A stretch of 64,000 nt of DNA from Leminorella grimontii ATCC 33999 = DSM 5078 (GTDB lineage Bacteria > Pseudomonadota > Gammaproteobacteria > Enterobacterales > Enterobacteriaceae). The notes beneath the pieces are model-generated. The model worked only from the letters and a program-made list of their open reading frames with translations. It had not been told where the DNA came from and did not search any database. Position 1 is the first letter of the stretch, and each line of letters opens with the position of its first letter. Location: contig NZ_AUUA01000003.1 in assembly GCF_000439085.1 (NCBI RefSeq), positions 1 through 64,000 of the forward strand. Reading direction: 5' to 3'. Position numbers and translations under genes: made by a program. This document shows, in pieces, positions 37,212 through 49,464 of the stretch.

Positions 37212-39086
37212 GTGACACAACAACAATCCCCCAGGCCGCCCGCGGATGGCTCGGCTATTACTGTCGAAAATCTTTGCGTGCAGTTTAAAACCTCAGAGCA
37301 TACTGTTGAGGCGGTACGTAACCTCTCCTTTAGCATAAAGAAGGGCGAAACGCTGGCGATCGTCGGCGAATCCGGTTCGGGAAAATCCGTAACCTCGCTG
37401 GCCCTGATGCGGCTTGTGGAGCAAGGCGGAGGGAAAATCACGCAGGGCAGCATCCTCTTTAACCGCAACGGGCATCAGGTCGATTTAACCAAGGCCAGCG
37501 GCGCAACGATGCGCAGCATCCGCGGCGCCGACATCGCCATGATCTTTCAGGAGCCGATGACGTCGCTCAATCCTGTTTTTCCGGTAGGAGAACAGATTGC
37601 CGAATCCATCCGCCTTCACCAAAAGAAGGACCGGGCAACGGCTCGCGCCATGGCGCTGAAAATGTTAGAGCGGGTTCGTATTCCGGAAGCGAAAAACGTA
37701 CTGGACCGCTATCCGCATCAGCTTTCCGGCGGCATGCGTCAAAGGGTGATGATCGCCATGGCGCTTTCCTGTAAACCCGCCCTGCTTATCGCCGATGAAC
37801 CCACTACCGCGCTGGACGTCACCATTCAGTCTCAAATCCTGCAGCTAATTCGCGAACTGCAGGAAGAGATGAACATGGCGGTGATTTTTATCACTCACGA
37901 TATGGGCGTCGTCGCCGAAGTCGCCGATCGCGTGCTGGTGATGTACAAAGGGGAAAAGGTGGAGGAAGGCGATTCCGATACGCTGTTTGCATCTCCTCAG
38001 CATCCTTACACCAAGGCGCTGCTGTCGGCGGTACCCAAGCTCGGCGCTATGAGCGGCACCGATCTGCCGTCTAAATTCCCGCTGCTAAACGCAAGCGGTA
38101 AAAATGACGCATCTTATGCGGAAGAAGCGCCCCGCGTTGTTGAACGCTCCGGAGAGCCCATCCTGCGGGTCAACGACCTTATTACTCGCTTTGATGTACG
38201 CGGTGGCCTGTTCAACCGCGTTAAGCGCCGGGTGCACGCCGTTGAAAAGGTCAGCTTTGAAATTCACCCGGGGGAAACGCTGGCTCTGGTAGGCGAGTCC
38301 GGCTGTGGGAAATCCACTACCGGTCGTTCACTGCTACAGCTGGTGGAAAGCCAGGGCGGCAGCATCGAGTTCTGCGGCAAAAAGATCAATCAGCTTAAAG
38401 GTAAAGATCTCCAGACCCTGCGCAGAGACATCCAGTTTATTTTCCAAGACCCGTTCGCCTCGCTTGACCCTCGCGTCACGGTAGGCTTTTCCATTATGGA
38501 GCCGCTGCTTATCCACAACGTTGCGTCGGGCAAAGAGGCCGAGCAGCGCGTCGCCTGGCTGCTGGAAAAGGTGGGCCTGCTGCCCGACCACGCCAAGCGC
38601 TATCCGCACGAATTCTCCGGCGGGCAGCGTCAGCGAATCTGCATCGCCCGCGCGCTGGCGCTCAATCCTAAGGTCATCATCGCCGACGAATCGGTATCCG
38701 CGCTGGACGTCTCTATTCAGGCGCAGGTCATCAACCTGATGCTGGATCTTCAAAAAGAGTTCGGCATCGCGTTCCTGTTTATCTCTCATGACATGGCCGT
38801 AGTAGAGCGCATCAGCCACCGCGTGGCGGTCATGTATCTGGGGCAAATCGTCGAAATCGGCCCCAGAAGGGAAATTTTCGAAAACCCTCAGCATCCTTAT
38901 ACCAAAAAACTGATGGCCGCCGTGCCGATTGCTGACCCGGCAAGGCGCCACATAAAACGAGAGCCTATCTCGGATGAAATCCCAAGCCCGATACGCGCGC
39001 TGGGCGATGAGCCCGTTGTGCAGCCGTTGGTGCAGGTCAGCGAAAATCATTTTGTCGCACGTCACCGGATTGCCGGAATGTATTAA
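37212..39086 (+). CDS. gsiA: GsiA, glutathione importer double ATPase
   Basis: Two fused ABC ATPase domains in 624 residues powering the dipeptide/glutathione importer. Walker [12 protein letters not shown] with signature [15 protein letters not shown] in the first half; [11 protein letters not shown] with [15 protein letters not shown] in the second; each half ends in an oligopeptide-type C-terminal region. Start is GTG with AGGG upstream. Follows iaaA by 183 bases and precedes gsiB by 33. Confidence 0.95.
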   Translation: MTQQQSPRPPADGSAITVENLCVQFKTSEHTVEAVRNLSFSIKKGETLAIVGESGSGKSVTSLALMRLVEQGGGKITQGSILFNRNGHQVDLTKASGATMRSIRGADIAMIFQEPMTSLNPVFPVGEQIAESIRLHQKKDRATARAMALKMLERVRIPEAKNVLDRYPHQLSGGMRQRVMIAMALSCKPALLIADEPTTALDVTIQSQILQLIRELQEEMNMAVIFITHDMGVVAEVADRVLVMYKGEKVEEGDSDTLFASPQHPYTKALLSAVPKLGAMSGTDLPSKFPLLNASGKNDASYAEEAPRVVERSGEPILRVNDLITRFDVRGGLFNRVKRRVHAVEKVSFEIHPGETLALVGESGCGKSTTGRSLLQLVESQGGSIEFCGKKINQLKGKDLQTLRRDIQFIFQDPFASLDPRVTVGFSIMEPLLIHNVASGKEAEQRVAWLLEKVGLLPDHAKRYPHEFSGGQRQRICIARALALNPKVIIADESVSALDVSIQAQVINLMLDLQKEFGIAFLFISHDMAVVERISHRVAVMYLGQIVEIGPRREIFENPQHPYTKKLMAAVPIADPARRHIKREPISDEIPSPIRALGDEPVVQPLVQVSENHFVARHRIAGMY

Positions 39087-39119
39087 TAAAACAACACAAC
39101 ATCATACGGAGATTACTTC

Positions 39120-40673
39120 ATGTCTACAGTCTCATTCCCGAAAAGAACGCTACTGGCGGCCAGCTTTATCGCTCTGGCCGGGCTCTCTGCAACTCCCGCG
39201 TTCGCCGCTAAGGACGTCGTCGTTGCGGTTTACTCCAACTTCACGACGCTGGATCCGTACGACGCAAACGATACGCTGTCTCAGGCCATTTCCAAGTCGT
39301 TCTATCAGGGTCTGTTTGGCTTCGATAAAGACGCCAAGCTCATCAACGTACTGGCTGAAAGCTACACCGCCAGCGACGACGGCCTGACCTACACCTTTAA
39401 GCTGCGCCAAGGCGTAAAGTTCCACGACGGCACTGACTTTAACGCCGATGCGGTTAAGGCCACCTTCGACCGCGTGACCAATCCGGACAATCACCTCAAG
39501 CGCTACAATATGTTTAAGCGCATCACCAAGACGGAAGTCGTCGACCCTTATACGGTGAAAATCACGCTGGACGCCCCCTACTCAGCCTTTATCAACTCGC
39601 TGGCTCACCCGTCAGCCGTGATGATCTCCCCAGCCGCGCTGAAAAAGTACGGCAAAGAGATTGCCTTCCATCCGGTCGGCACCGGCCCGTTCCAGTTTGA
39701 CGAGTGGAACGCCACTGACTATATGAAGGTGAAGAAGTTTGACGGCTACTGGAAGCAGGGCCTGCCGAAGGTTGACAGCATTACCTGGCGCCCGGTCGTT
39801 GAGAACAACACCCGCGCCGCGATGATGCAAACGGGCGAAGCCCACTTCGCCTACACCATCCCCTACGAGCAGGCCAAGCTGCTGGAAAAGAACGACAAGC
39901 TAGTGATGGTGTCCTCGCCGTCAATCATTCAGCGTTACGTTAGCTTTAACGTGCTGCAAAAGCCGTTTGATAACGTGAAGGTCCGTCAGGCGCTCAACTA
40001 CGCTATCAACAAGCAGGCGTTGGCCAAGGTGGCCTTTTCCGGCTATGCCACGCCGGCTGAAGGCGTGGTGCCTAAGGGCGTAGACTTTGCCGTAAGCTAC
40101 GGCGCATGGCCTTATGACCCTGCTAAAGCGAAAGAGCTTTTGAAAGAAGCGGGCTACCCGGACGGCTTCTCTACTGTCCTGTGGGCTAACGGCAACAACA
40201 CTACCGCACAGAAAGTTATTCAGTTTGTTCAGCAGCAGCTTGGGCAGGTTGGCGTAAAAGTACAAATCGAAGCCATGGAAGCCGGTCAGCGCGTCGCTAA
40301 GGTAGAGAGTATACCGACGCCGGACAAAGCCGGCGTGCGCATGTACTACGCAGGCTGGTCCTCTTCCACCATGGAATCGGACTTCGCCCTGACGCCACTG
40401 CTGGCGACGGCCTCATGGCCGCCGAAGATGTTTAACACCGCTTATTACAGCAATGAAAAGGTCGATAAGGGACTCGTCGAAGCGCTGAAAACCACCAACC
40501 GCGACGAAAAGGCCAAGCTGTACAAAGAGATTCAGGATCAAATCTGGGCCGACGCGCCTTGGATCTTCCTGACCACCGATCAGCTGCTGTACGTTCACAG
40601 CAAAGACTTGAGCGGTATGTATATCACTTTGGACGGTTCGTTTAACTTCGACAACGTCGATCTTAAGCAGTAA
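39120..40673 (+). CDS. gsiB: GsiB, glutathione-binding periplasmic protein
   Basis: A 517-residue solute-binding protein of the SBP family 5 (peptide) type. Signal peptide [20 protein letters not shown] with cleavage after PAFA (about residue 29). The family sequences [23 protein letters not shown] and [19 protein letters not shown] are clear. Similar in length to E. coli GsiB (512). A strong hairpin separates it from gsiC. Confidence 0.95.
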   Translation: MSTVSFPKRTLLAASFIALAGLSATPAFAAKDVVVAVYSNFTTLDPYDANDTLSQAISKSFYQGLFGFDKDAKLINVLAESYTASDDGLTYTFKLRQGVKFHDGTDFNADAVKATFDRVTNPDNHLKRYNMFKRITKTEVVDPYTVKITLDAPYSAFINSLAHPSAVMISPAALKKYGKEIAFHPVGTGPFQFDEWNATDYMKVKKFDGYWKQGLPKVDSITWRPVVENNTRAAMMQTGEAHFAYTIPYEQAKLLEKNDKLVMVSSPSIIQRYVSFNVLQKPFDNVKVRQALNYAINKQALAKVAFSGYATPAEGVVPKGVDFAVSYGAWPYDPAKAKELLKEAGYPDGFSTVLWANGNNTTAQKVIQFVQQQLGQVGVKVQIEAMEAGQRVAKVESIPTPDKAGVRMYYAGWSSSTMESDFALTPLLATASWPPKMFNTAYYSNEKVDKGLVEALKTTNRDEKAKLYKEIQDQIWADAPWIFLTTDQLLYVHSKDLSGMYITLDGSFNFDNVDLKQ

Positions 40674-40687
40674 ATAACCGCGTCGCC

Positions 40688-40713
40688 GCGCGCCCTTCAT
40701 CGGGAGGGCGCGC
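40688..40713 (+). terminator. Intercistronic hairpin gsiB-gsiC
   Basis: GCGCGCCCT, an 8-base loop and AGGGCGCGC form a perfect GC-rich 9-bp stem with no U-run. It would protect the gsiB message from 3' decay and lower gsiC expression, as is common after binding-protein genes. Confidence 0.65.
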
Positions 40714-40748
40714 TCTAATAAGAAAGTGCTGTTTTCTGAGTTCATAAC

Positions 40749-41669
40749 ATGTCGAGTTACTTTTTAAAACGGCTTCTGGGCCTGATACCGACGCTGCTTA
40801 TCGTGATGGTATTGGTGTTCCTGTTTGTCCACATGCTGCCCGGCGACCCCGCCCGGTTAGCCGCAGGCCCCGAGGCGGACGAAACCGTCGTCAACCTGGT
40901 GCGTAAAGACCTCGGACTGGACAAGCCGCTGCCCCAGCAGTTCGTCAGCTTTTTTACCAATATGGTGCAGGGCGATTTCGGTACGTCCATTCGCACTAAG
41001 CGCCCCGTCAGCGAAGAGATCGCCTCGCGCTTTATGCCCACCTTCTGGCTTACGGTAACCAGCATGGTCTGGGCCGTGATCTTCGGTATGAGCATCGGCA
41101 TTATTTCCGCCGTTTGGCGCAATAAATGGCCCGATCGCCTGGGCATGACGCTCGCGGTATCCGGCATCTCTTTCCCCTCGTTCGCGCTGGGGATGCTGCT
41201 GATGCAGGTTTTTTCCGTCAACTTAGGCTGGCTGCCTACGGTCGGCGCCGACAGCTGGAAGCACTACATCCTTCCCTCCATCACTCTGGGCGCTGCCGTT
41301 GCGGCGGTGATGGCGCGCTTTACCCGCGCTTCCTTCGTCGAGGTATTACAGGAAGACTTTATTCGCACCGCTCGGGCCAAAGGCCTGAAAGAGCGGGTTG
41401 TCGTTATCAAGCACGGGCTTCGTAACGCCATGATCCCGGTGGTGACGATGATGGGCCTGCAGTTTGGCTTTCTGCTCGGCGGCTCCATCGTGGTTGAAAA
41501 AGTGTTTAACTGGCCGGGGCTGGGCCGACTGCTGGTTGACTCGGTAGAAGCCCGCGACTATCCGGTTATTCAGGCGGAGGTCCTGCTGTTTTCACTGGAG
41601 TTTATCCTGATCAACCTGATAGTCGATATGCTCTACGCCGCCATTAACCCCACGATCAAATATAAATAG
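40749..41669 (+). CDS. gsiC: GsiC, glutathione importer permease
   Basis: A 306-residue inner membrane permease of the DppB/OppB type with six TM segments. The N-terminal signature [27 protein letters not shown] and the cytoplasmic EAA-type loop ([20 protein letters not shown]) contacting GsiA are intact. It pairs with GsiD, 11 bases downstream. Confidence 0.95.
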   Translation: MSSYFLKRLLGLIPTLLIVMVLVFLFVHMLPGDPARLAAGPEADETVVNLVRKDLGLDKPLPQQFVSFFTNMVQGDFGTSIRTKRPVSEEIASRFMPTFWLTVTSMVWAVIFGMSIGIISAVWRNKWPDRLGMTLAVSGISFPSFALGMLLMQVFSVNLGWLPTVGADSWKHYILPSITLGAAVAAVMARFTRASFVEVLQEDFIRTARAKGLKERVVVIKHGLRNAMIPVVTMMGLQFGFLLGGSIVVEKVFNWPGLGRLLVDSVEARDYPVIQAEVLLFSLEFILINLIVDMLYAAINPTIKYK

Positions 41670-41680
41670 GAGGAGCCGAT

Positions 41681-42586
41681 ATGAGTTCATCAACGACCGT
41701 CGAACCAACCGCAGTATCCGGCTCCGACGCAAAAAACGTCCGTACGCCGTGGAGCGAGTTCTGGCGCAAGTTTCGCAAACAGCACGTCGCCGTCGCGGCG
41801 GGCGTTTTCGTCCTGTTGCTGGTAATTATTGCCGTTTTAAGCCCTTGGCTCACGCCTTTCGATCCGGAAAACTACTTTGACTACGAAAGGCTCAACGAAG
41901 GCCCGTCAGCGCTGCACTGGTTCGGCGTTGATTCGCTGGGCAGAGATATTCTTAGCCGCATCATCGCCGGCACGAAAATCTCGCTGGCCGCGGGCTTCTT
42001 CTCCGTTGCGCTCGGCGCAGTGATCGGCACCTTTATGGGACTGATGGCGGGCTACTATGAGGGCTGGTGGGATCGCATCACGATGCGCATCTCCGACGTG
42101 CTGTTCGCTTTCCCCGGCATCCTGCTGGCGATTGGCGTGGTGGCGATTATGGGTAGCGGCATGACGAACGTCATCGTCGCCGTAGCGATATTCAGCATCC
42201 CCGCCTTTGCTCGCCTGGTGCGCGGCAATACGCTGGTGATAAAGAACCTGACCTACGTCGAAGCCGTCCGAAGCCTTGGCGCGTCCGACTGGACCATCAT
42301 TATGCGCCACATTCTGCCCGGCACCGTTTCGTCCATCGTGGTCTATTTCACCATGCGGATCGGTACCTCTATCATCACCGCCGCCAGCCTGTCGTTTTTA
42401 GGCATGGGCGCCCAGCCGCCGACGCCGGAGTGGGGAGCCATGCTCAACGAAGCCCGCGCCGATATGGTGATGGCGCCGCACGTCGCTATCTTCCCCAGCA
42501 TCGCCATTTTCCTGACCGTACTGGCGTTTAACCTGCTGGGAGACGGGCTGCGCGATGCGTTAGATCCTAAAATCGACCAGAAATAG
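41681..42586 (+). CDS. gsiD: GsiD, glutathione importer permease
   Basis: A 301-residue DppC/OppC-type permease: soluble N-terminus (1-40), first TM, the periplasmic [20 protein letters not shown] signature (about 84-103), and the EAA loop [25 protein letters not shown] lies just before the ATG. Last gene of gsiABCD proper; a peptidase gene follows after a 106-base gap with a hairpin. Confidence 0.95.
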   Translation: MSSSTTVEPTAVSGSDAKNVRTPWSEFWRKFRKQHVAVAAGVFVLLLVIIAVLSPWLTPFDPENYFDYERLNEGPSALHWFGVDSLGRDILSRIIAGTKISLAAGFFSVALGAVIGTFMGLMAGYYEGWWDRITMRISDVLFAFPGILLAIGVVAIMGSGMTNVIVAVAIFSIPAFARLVRGNTLVIKNLTYVEAVRSLGASDWTIIMRHILPGTVSSIVVYFTMRIGTSIITAASLSFLGMGAQPPTPEWGAMLNEARADMVMAPHVAIFPSIAIFLTVLAFNLLGDGLRDALDPKIDQK

Positions 42587-42616
42587 AAGGTAGTAAGGTA
42601 GAAAGTAAAAATAGCT

Positions 42617-42658
42617 GCGCTGTATCGCAGAGTGCCAGAACGCTCTGTGATACAACGC
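42617..42658 (+). terminator. Long hairpin between gsiD and the DmpA-type gene
   Basis: GCGCTGTATCGCAGAG pairs with CTCTGTGATACAACGC over 16 positions with two G-U or mismatched pairs and a 10-base loop. No U-run follows, so it looks like a partial terminator or processing structure within the operon. Confidence 0.55.
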
Positions 42659-42692
42659 GTTATTATCCGAATAAGAAAAAAGGCATTACCTC

Positions 42693-43760
42693 ATGGCGAC
42701 TTCTGCACACTCTGTATTACCTCCCTACATTGGCCAGCTCCCCGCCGGTAAACTCAACCTGATTACTGACGTACAGGGACTGGAGGTCGGGCACAGCACC
42801 GTCAACGACGGCGCCCATCAAACCGGAGTAACGGTGATTACGCCCCATTCGGGAAACCTGTTTTGCGATAAGGTCCCCGCTGCGGCAACGGTTCTTAACG
42901 GCTTTGGTAAAAGCGTCGGCCTGGTGCAGGTCGACGAGCTTGGCGTGCTGGAGACGCCGATTGCGTTAACCAATACGTTTTCGGTCGGCGCTATGGCGCA
43001 GGCGCAAATTCGCCAGGCCGTTGCACAAAATCCGGAAATCGGGCGGGCGTGGTCGACGGTAAATCCGCTAGTGTTTGAGTGCAACGACGGCTATCTCAAC
43101 GACATTCAGGCCATGATCCTGAACGATAGCCACTACGAGACGGCCTTAAAAGAAGCCAACGCTCAGTTTGCACAGGGCACCGTCGGCGCGGGGCGTGGGA
43201 TGTCCTGCTTCGAGCTTAAGGGCGGCATCGGTTCCGCCTCCCGGATCGCCACGCTGGCCTCTGGCCAAACCTACACGGTCGGCGCGCTGGTTTTAGCCAA
43301 CTTCGGCCGCCTGCCAACCTTCACGCTGGCGGGCAAACATTTGGGAACCCTGTTAAAAGAGCGCCTTGAACAGCAGGCCCTGATGGAAGAAAAAGGCTCT
43401 ATCATCATGATTGTCGCCACTGACGCGCCGCTGGATTCCCGCCAGCTGGGTCGGTTATCCCTACGCGCCGGCGTTGGCCTGTCGCGCACCGGCGCCTTCT
43501 TCGGCAACGGCAGCGGCGACATCTCGCTGGCCTTTTCCACCGCCTATACCGTTCCACAACAGACCGACCGCCCAATGCCTTCCGTCGCCTTCCTACACGA
43601 CGCCCTGATGGATCCGCTGTTCCAGGCTACCGCCGACAGCGTCGAGCAGGCCATCGTCAACGCGCTCTGGTATGCGACCACCACCGACGGGCGAGACGGC
43701 AACCGCCGGGTATCACTGCGTGATTTAGCCCCAGATCTACAGAGTTTATTGGCATCATAA
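42693..43760 (+). CDS. DmpA/BapA-type aminopeptidase (P1 family, S58)
   Basis: A 355-residue Ntn-like self-processing peptidase. The precursor should cleave between Gly235 and Ser236 in EEKGSIIMIVATDAP, making Ser the N-terminal nucleophile; GNGSGDISLAFST further on is a family signature. Relatives release N-terminal L- or D-amino acids or beta-alanine from small peptides. No signal peptide is seen. Placed between the glutathione importer and D-aminopeptidase DppA, it probably digests imported peptides. It starts 14 bases before dppA as part of the same run. Confidence 0.9.
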   Translation: MATSAHSVLPPYIGQLPAGKLNLITDVQGLEVGHSTVNDGAHQTGVTVITPHSGNLFCDKVPAAATVLNGFGKSVGLVQVDELGVLETPIALTNTFSVGAMAQAQIRQAVAQNPEIGRAWSTVNPLVFECNDGYLNDIQAMILNDSHYETALKEANAQFAQGTVGAGRGMSCFELKGGIGSASRIATLASGQTYTVGALVLANFGRLPTFTLAGKHLGTLLKERLEQQALMEEKGSIIMIVATDAPLDSRQLGRLSLRAGVGLSRTGAFFGNGSGDISLAFSTAYTVPQQTDRPMPSVAFLHDALMDPLFQATADSVEQAIVNALWYATTTDGRDGNRRVSLRDLAPDLQSLLAS

Positions 43761-43774
43761 AGGAGAATTCAATC

Positions 43775-44593
43775 GTGAAAGTGCTTATCTCTACCGATAT
43801 TGAAGGCGTCGCCGGGGTATTTCATCCCGAACAGGTTCGCCCCGGCAACGGCGAATATGAGCGCGCCCGCGTCTGGATGACCAACGAGGCCAACGCGGCC
43901 GTGCGCGCCGCGCTGGACGGCGGAGCCAAAGAGGTTATCGTCAACGACTCGCACGGCAGCTTTCGCAACATCATCGCCGATCGCCTGGATCCGCGCGCGC
44001 TGCTGCTTCAGGGCAAGCCGCGCTACCTGAGCATGGCGTCCGGCGTTGAGCGCTCCCCCGATGCGATGTTTATGATTGGCTATCACTCCAAGTCAAAAAC
44101 CCGCGGCATCCTGGCCCATACGATAAATAGCTTTGCGTTCTCCCGCATCTGGCTTAACGACATGGAGCTGGGCGAAGCGGGCCTGTATGGCGCGCTGGCG
44201 GGCGAATTCGGCGTTCCCGTCGCGCTTATCGCTGGCGACGACGTCTTTATTGAAGAAACGCTGCCATTGTTTCCTGAAGTCACCTTCGTTGAAACCAAGC
44301 AGGCAGAAGGCCAAAACAGCGGTCTGTCCATCACGCCGGAAGAGTCCTGCCGGGCTATTTACGACGCCGCCCGCATGCTGGTGGAAAATCCGGCCCAGTG
44401 GCATCCTTTTAAAATCGAACCGCCGATTACCTGCCGCCTACAAACCCAAACCCCAGCGCTGGCAGACCTGTTCGGCCAGCTACCGATCGTCGAACGGCTG
44501 GCAAGCGACGAGGTGGGCTTTAACGCGGAGTCCGTCCAGTCCGCCATTCGCATCCTTAACTGCTTTTCGGCGATGTCGACGATGTTGAGGTGA
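43775..44593 (+). CDS. dppA: DppA, D-aminopeptidase (M55)
   Basis: A 272-residue zinc peptidase that removes N-terminal D-amino acids, best on D-Ala peptides; the Bacillus enzyme forms a decamer. Metal ligands: STDIEGVAG (Asp8, Glu10), NDSHGS (His about 60), GYHSKS (His about 104) and LGEAG (Glu). Start is GTG with AAAGGAG 9 bases upstream. Ends before a good terminator. Its pairing with the DmpA-type enzyme suggests use of D-Ala-containing muropeptides. Confidence 0.92.
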   Translation: MKVLISTDIEGVAGVFHPEQVRPGNGEYERARVWMTNEANAAVRAALDGGAKEVIVNDSHGSFRNIIADRLDPRALLLQGKPRYLSMASGVERSPDAMFMIGYHSKSKTRGILAHTINSFAFSRIWLNDMELGEAGLYGALAGEFGVPVALIAGDDVFIEETLPLFPEVTFVETKQAEGQNSGLSITPEESCRAIYDAARMLVENPAQWHPFKIEPPITCRLQTQTPALADLFGQLPIVERLASDEVGFNAESVQSAIRILNCFSAMSTMLR

Positions 44594-44609
44594 GTTTAGG
44601 GAAAGAGAT

Positions 44610-44632
44610 AAGGGCCATAGTGGCCCTTTTTT
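44610..44632 (+). terminator. Terminator of the gsi-dppA run
   Basis: AAGGGCCA, loop TAG, TGGCCCTT and then a T-run: a standard intrinsic terminator 17 bases after the dppA stop. Confidence 0.9.
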
Positions 44633-44647
44633 ATTGGAGATAGAAAA

Positions 44648-44676
44648 GCAAAAGGCCGATGCTTTCGCATCGGCCT
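44648..44676 (-). terminator. tRNA-Ala terminator
   Basis: AGGCCGATGC and GCATCGGCCT form a 10-bp stem with a 4-base loop, followed on the minus strand by TTTTGCTTTTC. It ends the tRNA-Ala transcript. Confidence 0.88.
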
Positions 44677-44685
44677 CTTAGAATT

Positions 44686-44761
<76 letters not shown>

Positions 44762-44902
44762 AAACTGTCTTCGTTAGTTCAACCGCCGGCTGTCTTAACG
44801 GGACGGGCGCATAATATGAAACATCGGGGACGTCTGTCAACGCCTAATTAAAACAAATTGTTCGAATGTTGAAAAAGAGAGCAAATCGCTTACGTCATCG
44901 AC

Positions 44903-44929
44903 AAAAAAGCCGGGCGCTGCCCGGCTTTT
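44903..44929 (-). terminator. gltX terminator
   Basis: AAAAGCCGGGC, loop GCT, GCCCGGCTTTT: an 11-bp stem with a U-run on the minus strand, 18 bases past the gltX stop. Confidence 0.92.
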
Positions 44930-44946
44930 GTACTCTTTATACTTTA

Positions 44947-46359
44947 CTACTGGGCCGCTCTTGCATCAATAAAGGCTAACGCCCTATCAATACGCGCTAA
45001 AGAGCGAGACTTGCCGATAGCCTGAACGGTCGCGTCAACCGACGGCGACTGGCCGCAGCCGGTGACGGCTACGCGCAGCGGCATGCCGATTTTGCCCATG
45101 CCGATCTCCAGCTCCGTCGCGGTGCCTTCAATCGCATGGTGGACGTTTTCCACCGTCCAGTCGGTAATCGCCTCAAGCTTGGCGCGAACGCGCTCCAGAG
45201 GCTCTTTGGCGACCGGGCGCAGGTGCTTCTTCGCCGCATCGGCATCAAACTCGTCAAACTCTTCGTAGAAGTAGCGGCAGGACTCCGCCATCTCTTTTAA
45301 CGTTTTGCAGCGCTCGCCGAGCAGCTTAACGATCTCCACCAGCTCTGGGCCATTCTGGGTGTTATAGCCCAGCTGGTTGATATGCCACGCCAGGTGAACG
45401 GCAACGTGCTCAGGCGGTAGATGGTTAATATAGTGGTGGTTCAGCCACTGAAGCTTTTCAGTGTTAAACGCGCTGGCGGACTTGCTGACCGCGTCCAGCG
45501 TAAACAGCTGCTTCATTTCATCAACGCTAAAGATTTCCTGATCGCCGTGGGACCAGCCCAAGCGCACCAGATAGTTCAGCAGCGCTTCTGGCAGGTAGCC
45601 TGCGTCGCGGTACTGCATCACGCTTGCCGCGCCGTTGCGCTTGGACAGCTTCTGGCCGTCGTCGCCCAAAATCATGGACACGTGGGCATATTCCGGCACC
45701 GGCGCGCCCAGCGCTTTCAGGATGTTGATCTGGCGCGGCGTGTTGTTGATGTGGTCTTCTCCACGAATGACGTGGGTAATTTCCATGTCCCAGTCGTCGA
45801 TCACCACGCAGAAGTTGTAGGTCGGCGCGCCGTCGGTGCGACGAATGATCAGGTCATCAAGTTCCTGGTTGCTGATTTCAATCGGGCCGCGGATCTTGTC
45901 ATCAAAAATGACGGAGCCTTCCTGCGGGTTGCGGAAGCGAACAACGTGCGGCTCGTCGTCGCCGTGCTGGCACTGGCTGTCGCGGCAGTGGCCGTCGTAG
46001 CGGGCCTTCTCGCCGCGGGCGATTTGATCTTCGCGAAGCTGCTCCAGACGCTCTTTAGAGCAGTAGCACTTATAGGCCGTTCCCGCTTTGAGCATCTCGT
46101 CAATCACAGCATTATAACGGTCAAAGCGCTTGGTTTGAAAATAAGGGCCTTCATCCCAATCGATGTTAAGCCAGTTCATACCGTCCATGATGGCGTCAAT
46201 CGCCTGCTGGGTTGAGCGTTCCAGATCGGTATCTTCAATGCGCAAAACGAAATCGCCGCCAAAATGACGGGAAAAAAGCCAGGAATAAAGGGCTGTACGG
46301 GCGCCGCCGACGTGGAGATCTCCCGTTGGGCTTGGTGCAAAACGCGTTTTTATTTTCAT
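44947..46359 (-). CDS. gltX: GltX, glutamyl-tRNA synthetase
   Basis: Class I synthetase charging tRNA-Glu. HIGH-type motif [18 protein letters not shown]-type [11 protein letters not shown], and a zinc cluster [14 protein letters not shown]...[13 protein letters not shown] in the acceptor-binding region. The ATG giving MKIKTRF matches E. coli (470 against 471 residues); an ATG 6 bases upstream is equally possible. Divergent from the Val/Lys tRNA operon, as in E. coli. Confidence 0.97.
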   Translation of the reverse strand: MKIKTRFAPSPTGDLHVGGARTALYSWLFSRHFGGDFVLRIEDTDLERSTQQAIDAIMDGMNWLNIDWDEGPYFQTKRFDRYNAVIDEMLKAGTAYKCYCSKERLEQLREDQIARGEKARYDGHCRDSQCQHGDDEPHVVRFRNPQEGSVIFDDKIRGPIEISNQELDDLIIRRTDGAPTYNFCVVIDDWDMEITHVIRGEDHINNTPRQINILKALGAPVPEYAHVSMILGDDGQKLSKRNGAASVMQYRDAGYLPEALLNYLVRLGWSHGDQEIFSVDEMKQLFTLDAVSKSASAFNTEKLQWLNHHYINHLPPEHVAVHLAWHINQLGYNTQNGPELVEIVKLLGERCKTLKEMAESCRYFYEEFDEFDADAAKKHLRPVAKEPLERVRAKLEAITDWTVENVHHAIEGTATELEIGMGKIGMPLRVAVTGCGQSPSVDATVQAIGKSRSLARIDRALAFIDARAAQ

Positions 46360-46578
46360 GGACATTCAACGTTGGCCTTGTTCAAGATGGTATAAACATG
46401 ATTGGCGGTCGCTTATCGCAAAGAGAAAGATTAAGGGCCGCGACAAAAAGTAGCCGATATTCTACCACCAGTCGTTGAATCCTCAACGTTCCCGCGCAGA
46501 ACAAAGCCGCTCATTGGTAAAAAACCTTGCGGGTCTGACTAATTTTACGACGAACGGTCAGATTCGTAGAAAAAACCA

Positions 46579-46606
46579 TTGACTCAGTTGCTTCGTTCCC
46601 TATAAT
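46579..46606 (+). promoter_or_regulatory. Promoter of the Val/Lys tRNA operon
   Basis: TTGACT (46579-46584), 16 bases, TATAAT (46601-46606), then the GC-rich discriminator GCGACTCC typical of stringently controlled stable-RNA promoters. It lies 18 bases before the first tRNA. Confidence 0.9.
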
Positions 46607-46623
46607 GCGACTCCACACGAGAA

Positions 46624-46699
46624 GGGTGATTAGCTCAGTTGGGAGAGCACCTCCCTTACAAGGAGGGGGTCACTGGTTCGAACCCGGTATCACCCACCA
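46624..46699 (+). tRNA. valU: tRNA-Val (TAC), copy 1
   Basis: 76 bases with acceptor GGGTGAT/ATCACCC, anticodon arm CCTCC-CTTACAA-GGAGG (anticodon TAC), T-loop TTCGAAC and encoded CCA. First of three identical copies; order as in E. coli valU-valX-valY-lysV. Confidence 0.97.
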
Positions 46700-46742
46700 T
46701 CTTCTTGTGTAGTTGTTGCAGTTATGAGAGTAGGCGGTTTCA

Positions 46743-46818
46743 GGGTGATTAGCTCAGTTGGGAGAGCACCTCCCTTACAAGGAGGGGGTCACTGGTTCGA
46801 ACCCGGTATCACCCACCA
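46743..46818 (+). tRNA. valX: tRNA-Val (TAC), copy 2
   Basis: Identical in all 76 bases to the copy at 46624, separated from it by 43 bases. Confidence 0.97.
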
Positions 46819-46846
46819 GCGCTCTCAGCAAAATAGATAGTTTTTG

Positions 46847-46922
46847 GGGTGATTAGCTCAGTTGGGAGAGCACCTCCCTTACAAGGAGGGGGTCACTGGT
46901 TCGAACCCGGTATCACCCACCA
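46847..46922 (+). tRNA. valY: tRNA-Val (TAC), copy 3
   Basis: Identical in all 76 bases to the two preceding copies; 28-base spacer before it. Confidence 0.97.
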
Positions 46923-46942
46923 TCTACTATCTGGCAGTTATT

Positions 46943-47018
46943 GGGTCGTTAGCTCAGTCGGTAGAGCAGTTGGCTTTTAACCAATTGGTCATAGGTTCGA
47001 ATCCTATACGACCCACCA
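46943..47018 (+). tRNA. lysV: tRNA-Lys (TTT)
   Basis: 76 bases: acceptor GGGTCGT/ACGACCC, anticodon arm TTGGC-TTTTAAC-CAA with anticodon TTT, T-arm ATAGGTTCGAATCCTAT and encoded CCA. Last gene of the tRNA operon. Confidence 0.97.
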
Positions 47019-47045
47019 TTATTTTGAAGTAGAACGAATTGAATG

Positions 47046-47067
47046 AGCGCTTAAGGCGCTTTTTTTA
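47046..47067 (+). terminator. tRNA operon terminator
   Basis: AGCGC, loop TTAAG, GCGCT and a run of seven T, 27 bases after tRNA-Lys. Confidence 0.85.
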
Positions 47068-47142
47068 TTTCTGTTTTTCTATCAAAAAGGCACAAGGGAT
47101 TTAAAATCCCTCGGCCCTTCCCTATTACGCGTGACTACTTTT

Positions 47143-47361
47143 TCAGGCTTTACCTTTCAACGGCCGAATCACGCTGTCCAGCCCTTCAATCTTCAGCGCC
47201 AGCGTAAGCTCCATCAGCTCGCCGAGCTCCCCTTTCGGGAAGCCCTTTTTGGCGAACCACAGCAGGTATTCATCCGGCACGTCTACCAGCATACGTCCTT
47301 TATATTTGCCAAACGGCATGGGCGTATTAGCGATTTTTATCAGGTGCGTTTTTTCTATCAT
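47143..47361 (-). CDS. ypeB: YpeB, DUF3820 protein
   Basis: A 72-residue protein matching E. coli YpeB (same length), with the family core MPFGKYKGRMLVDVPDEYLLWFAKKGFP. DUF3820 relatives are putative quorum-sensing or nucleic-acid proteins without a proven function. It follows ligA by 15 bases and is probably co-transcribed. A GGGATTT/AAATCCC hairpin with a weak T tail on the minus strand (about 47095-47111) may end the operon. Confidence 0.93.
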   Translation of the reverse strand: MIEKTHLIKIANTPMPFGKYKGRMLVDVPDEYLLWFAKKGFPKGELGELMELTLALKIEGLDSVIRPLKGKA

Positions 47362-47376
47362 CAGAATGGCCGAACC

Positions 47377-49401
<2,025 letters not shown>

Positions 49402-49427
49402 TCACCACTCATATGATAAAAAACCCC

Positions 49428-49453
49428 CGGCAGGCGGGGGTTTATTGAATAAA
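49428..49453 (-). terminator. zipA terminator
   Basis: AAACCCCC, a 7-base loop and GGGGGTTT, with a run of T on the minus strand; it lies between zipA and ligA. Confidence 0.85.
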
Positions 49454-49464
49454 AACGAACCGTA

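Noticed and set aside
38952-38965. AGAGCCTATCTCGG inside gsiA, resembling the end of the palindromic repeat
   Set aside because: It is in frame coding sequence near the gsiA 3' end with no partner inverted repeat nearby; taken as coincidence.
38334-39065. 243-codon minus-strand frame opposite gsiA
   Set aside because: Antisense shadow of the second ATPase domain.
45421-46215. 264-codon plus-strand frame opposite gltX
   Set aside because: Antisense shadow of gltX; no ribosome site or family resemblance.
46624-46922. Direct repeats that could look like a repeat array
   Set aside because: These are three identical tRNA-Val genes with unequal spacers, not a CRISPR or satellite array.
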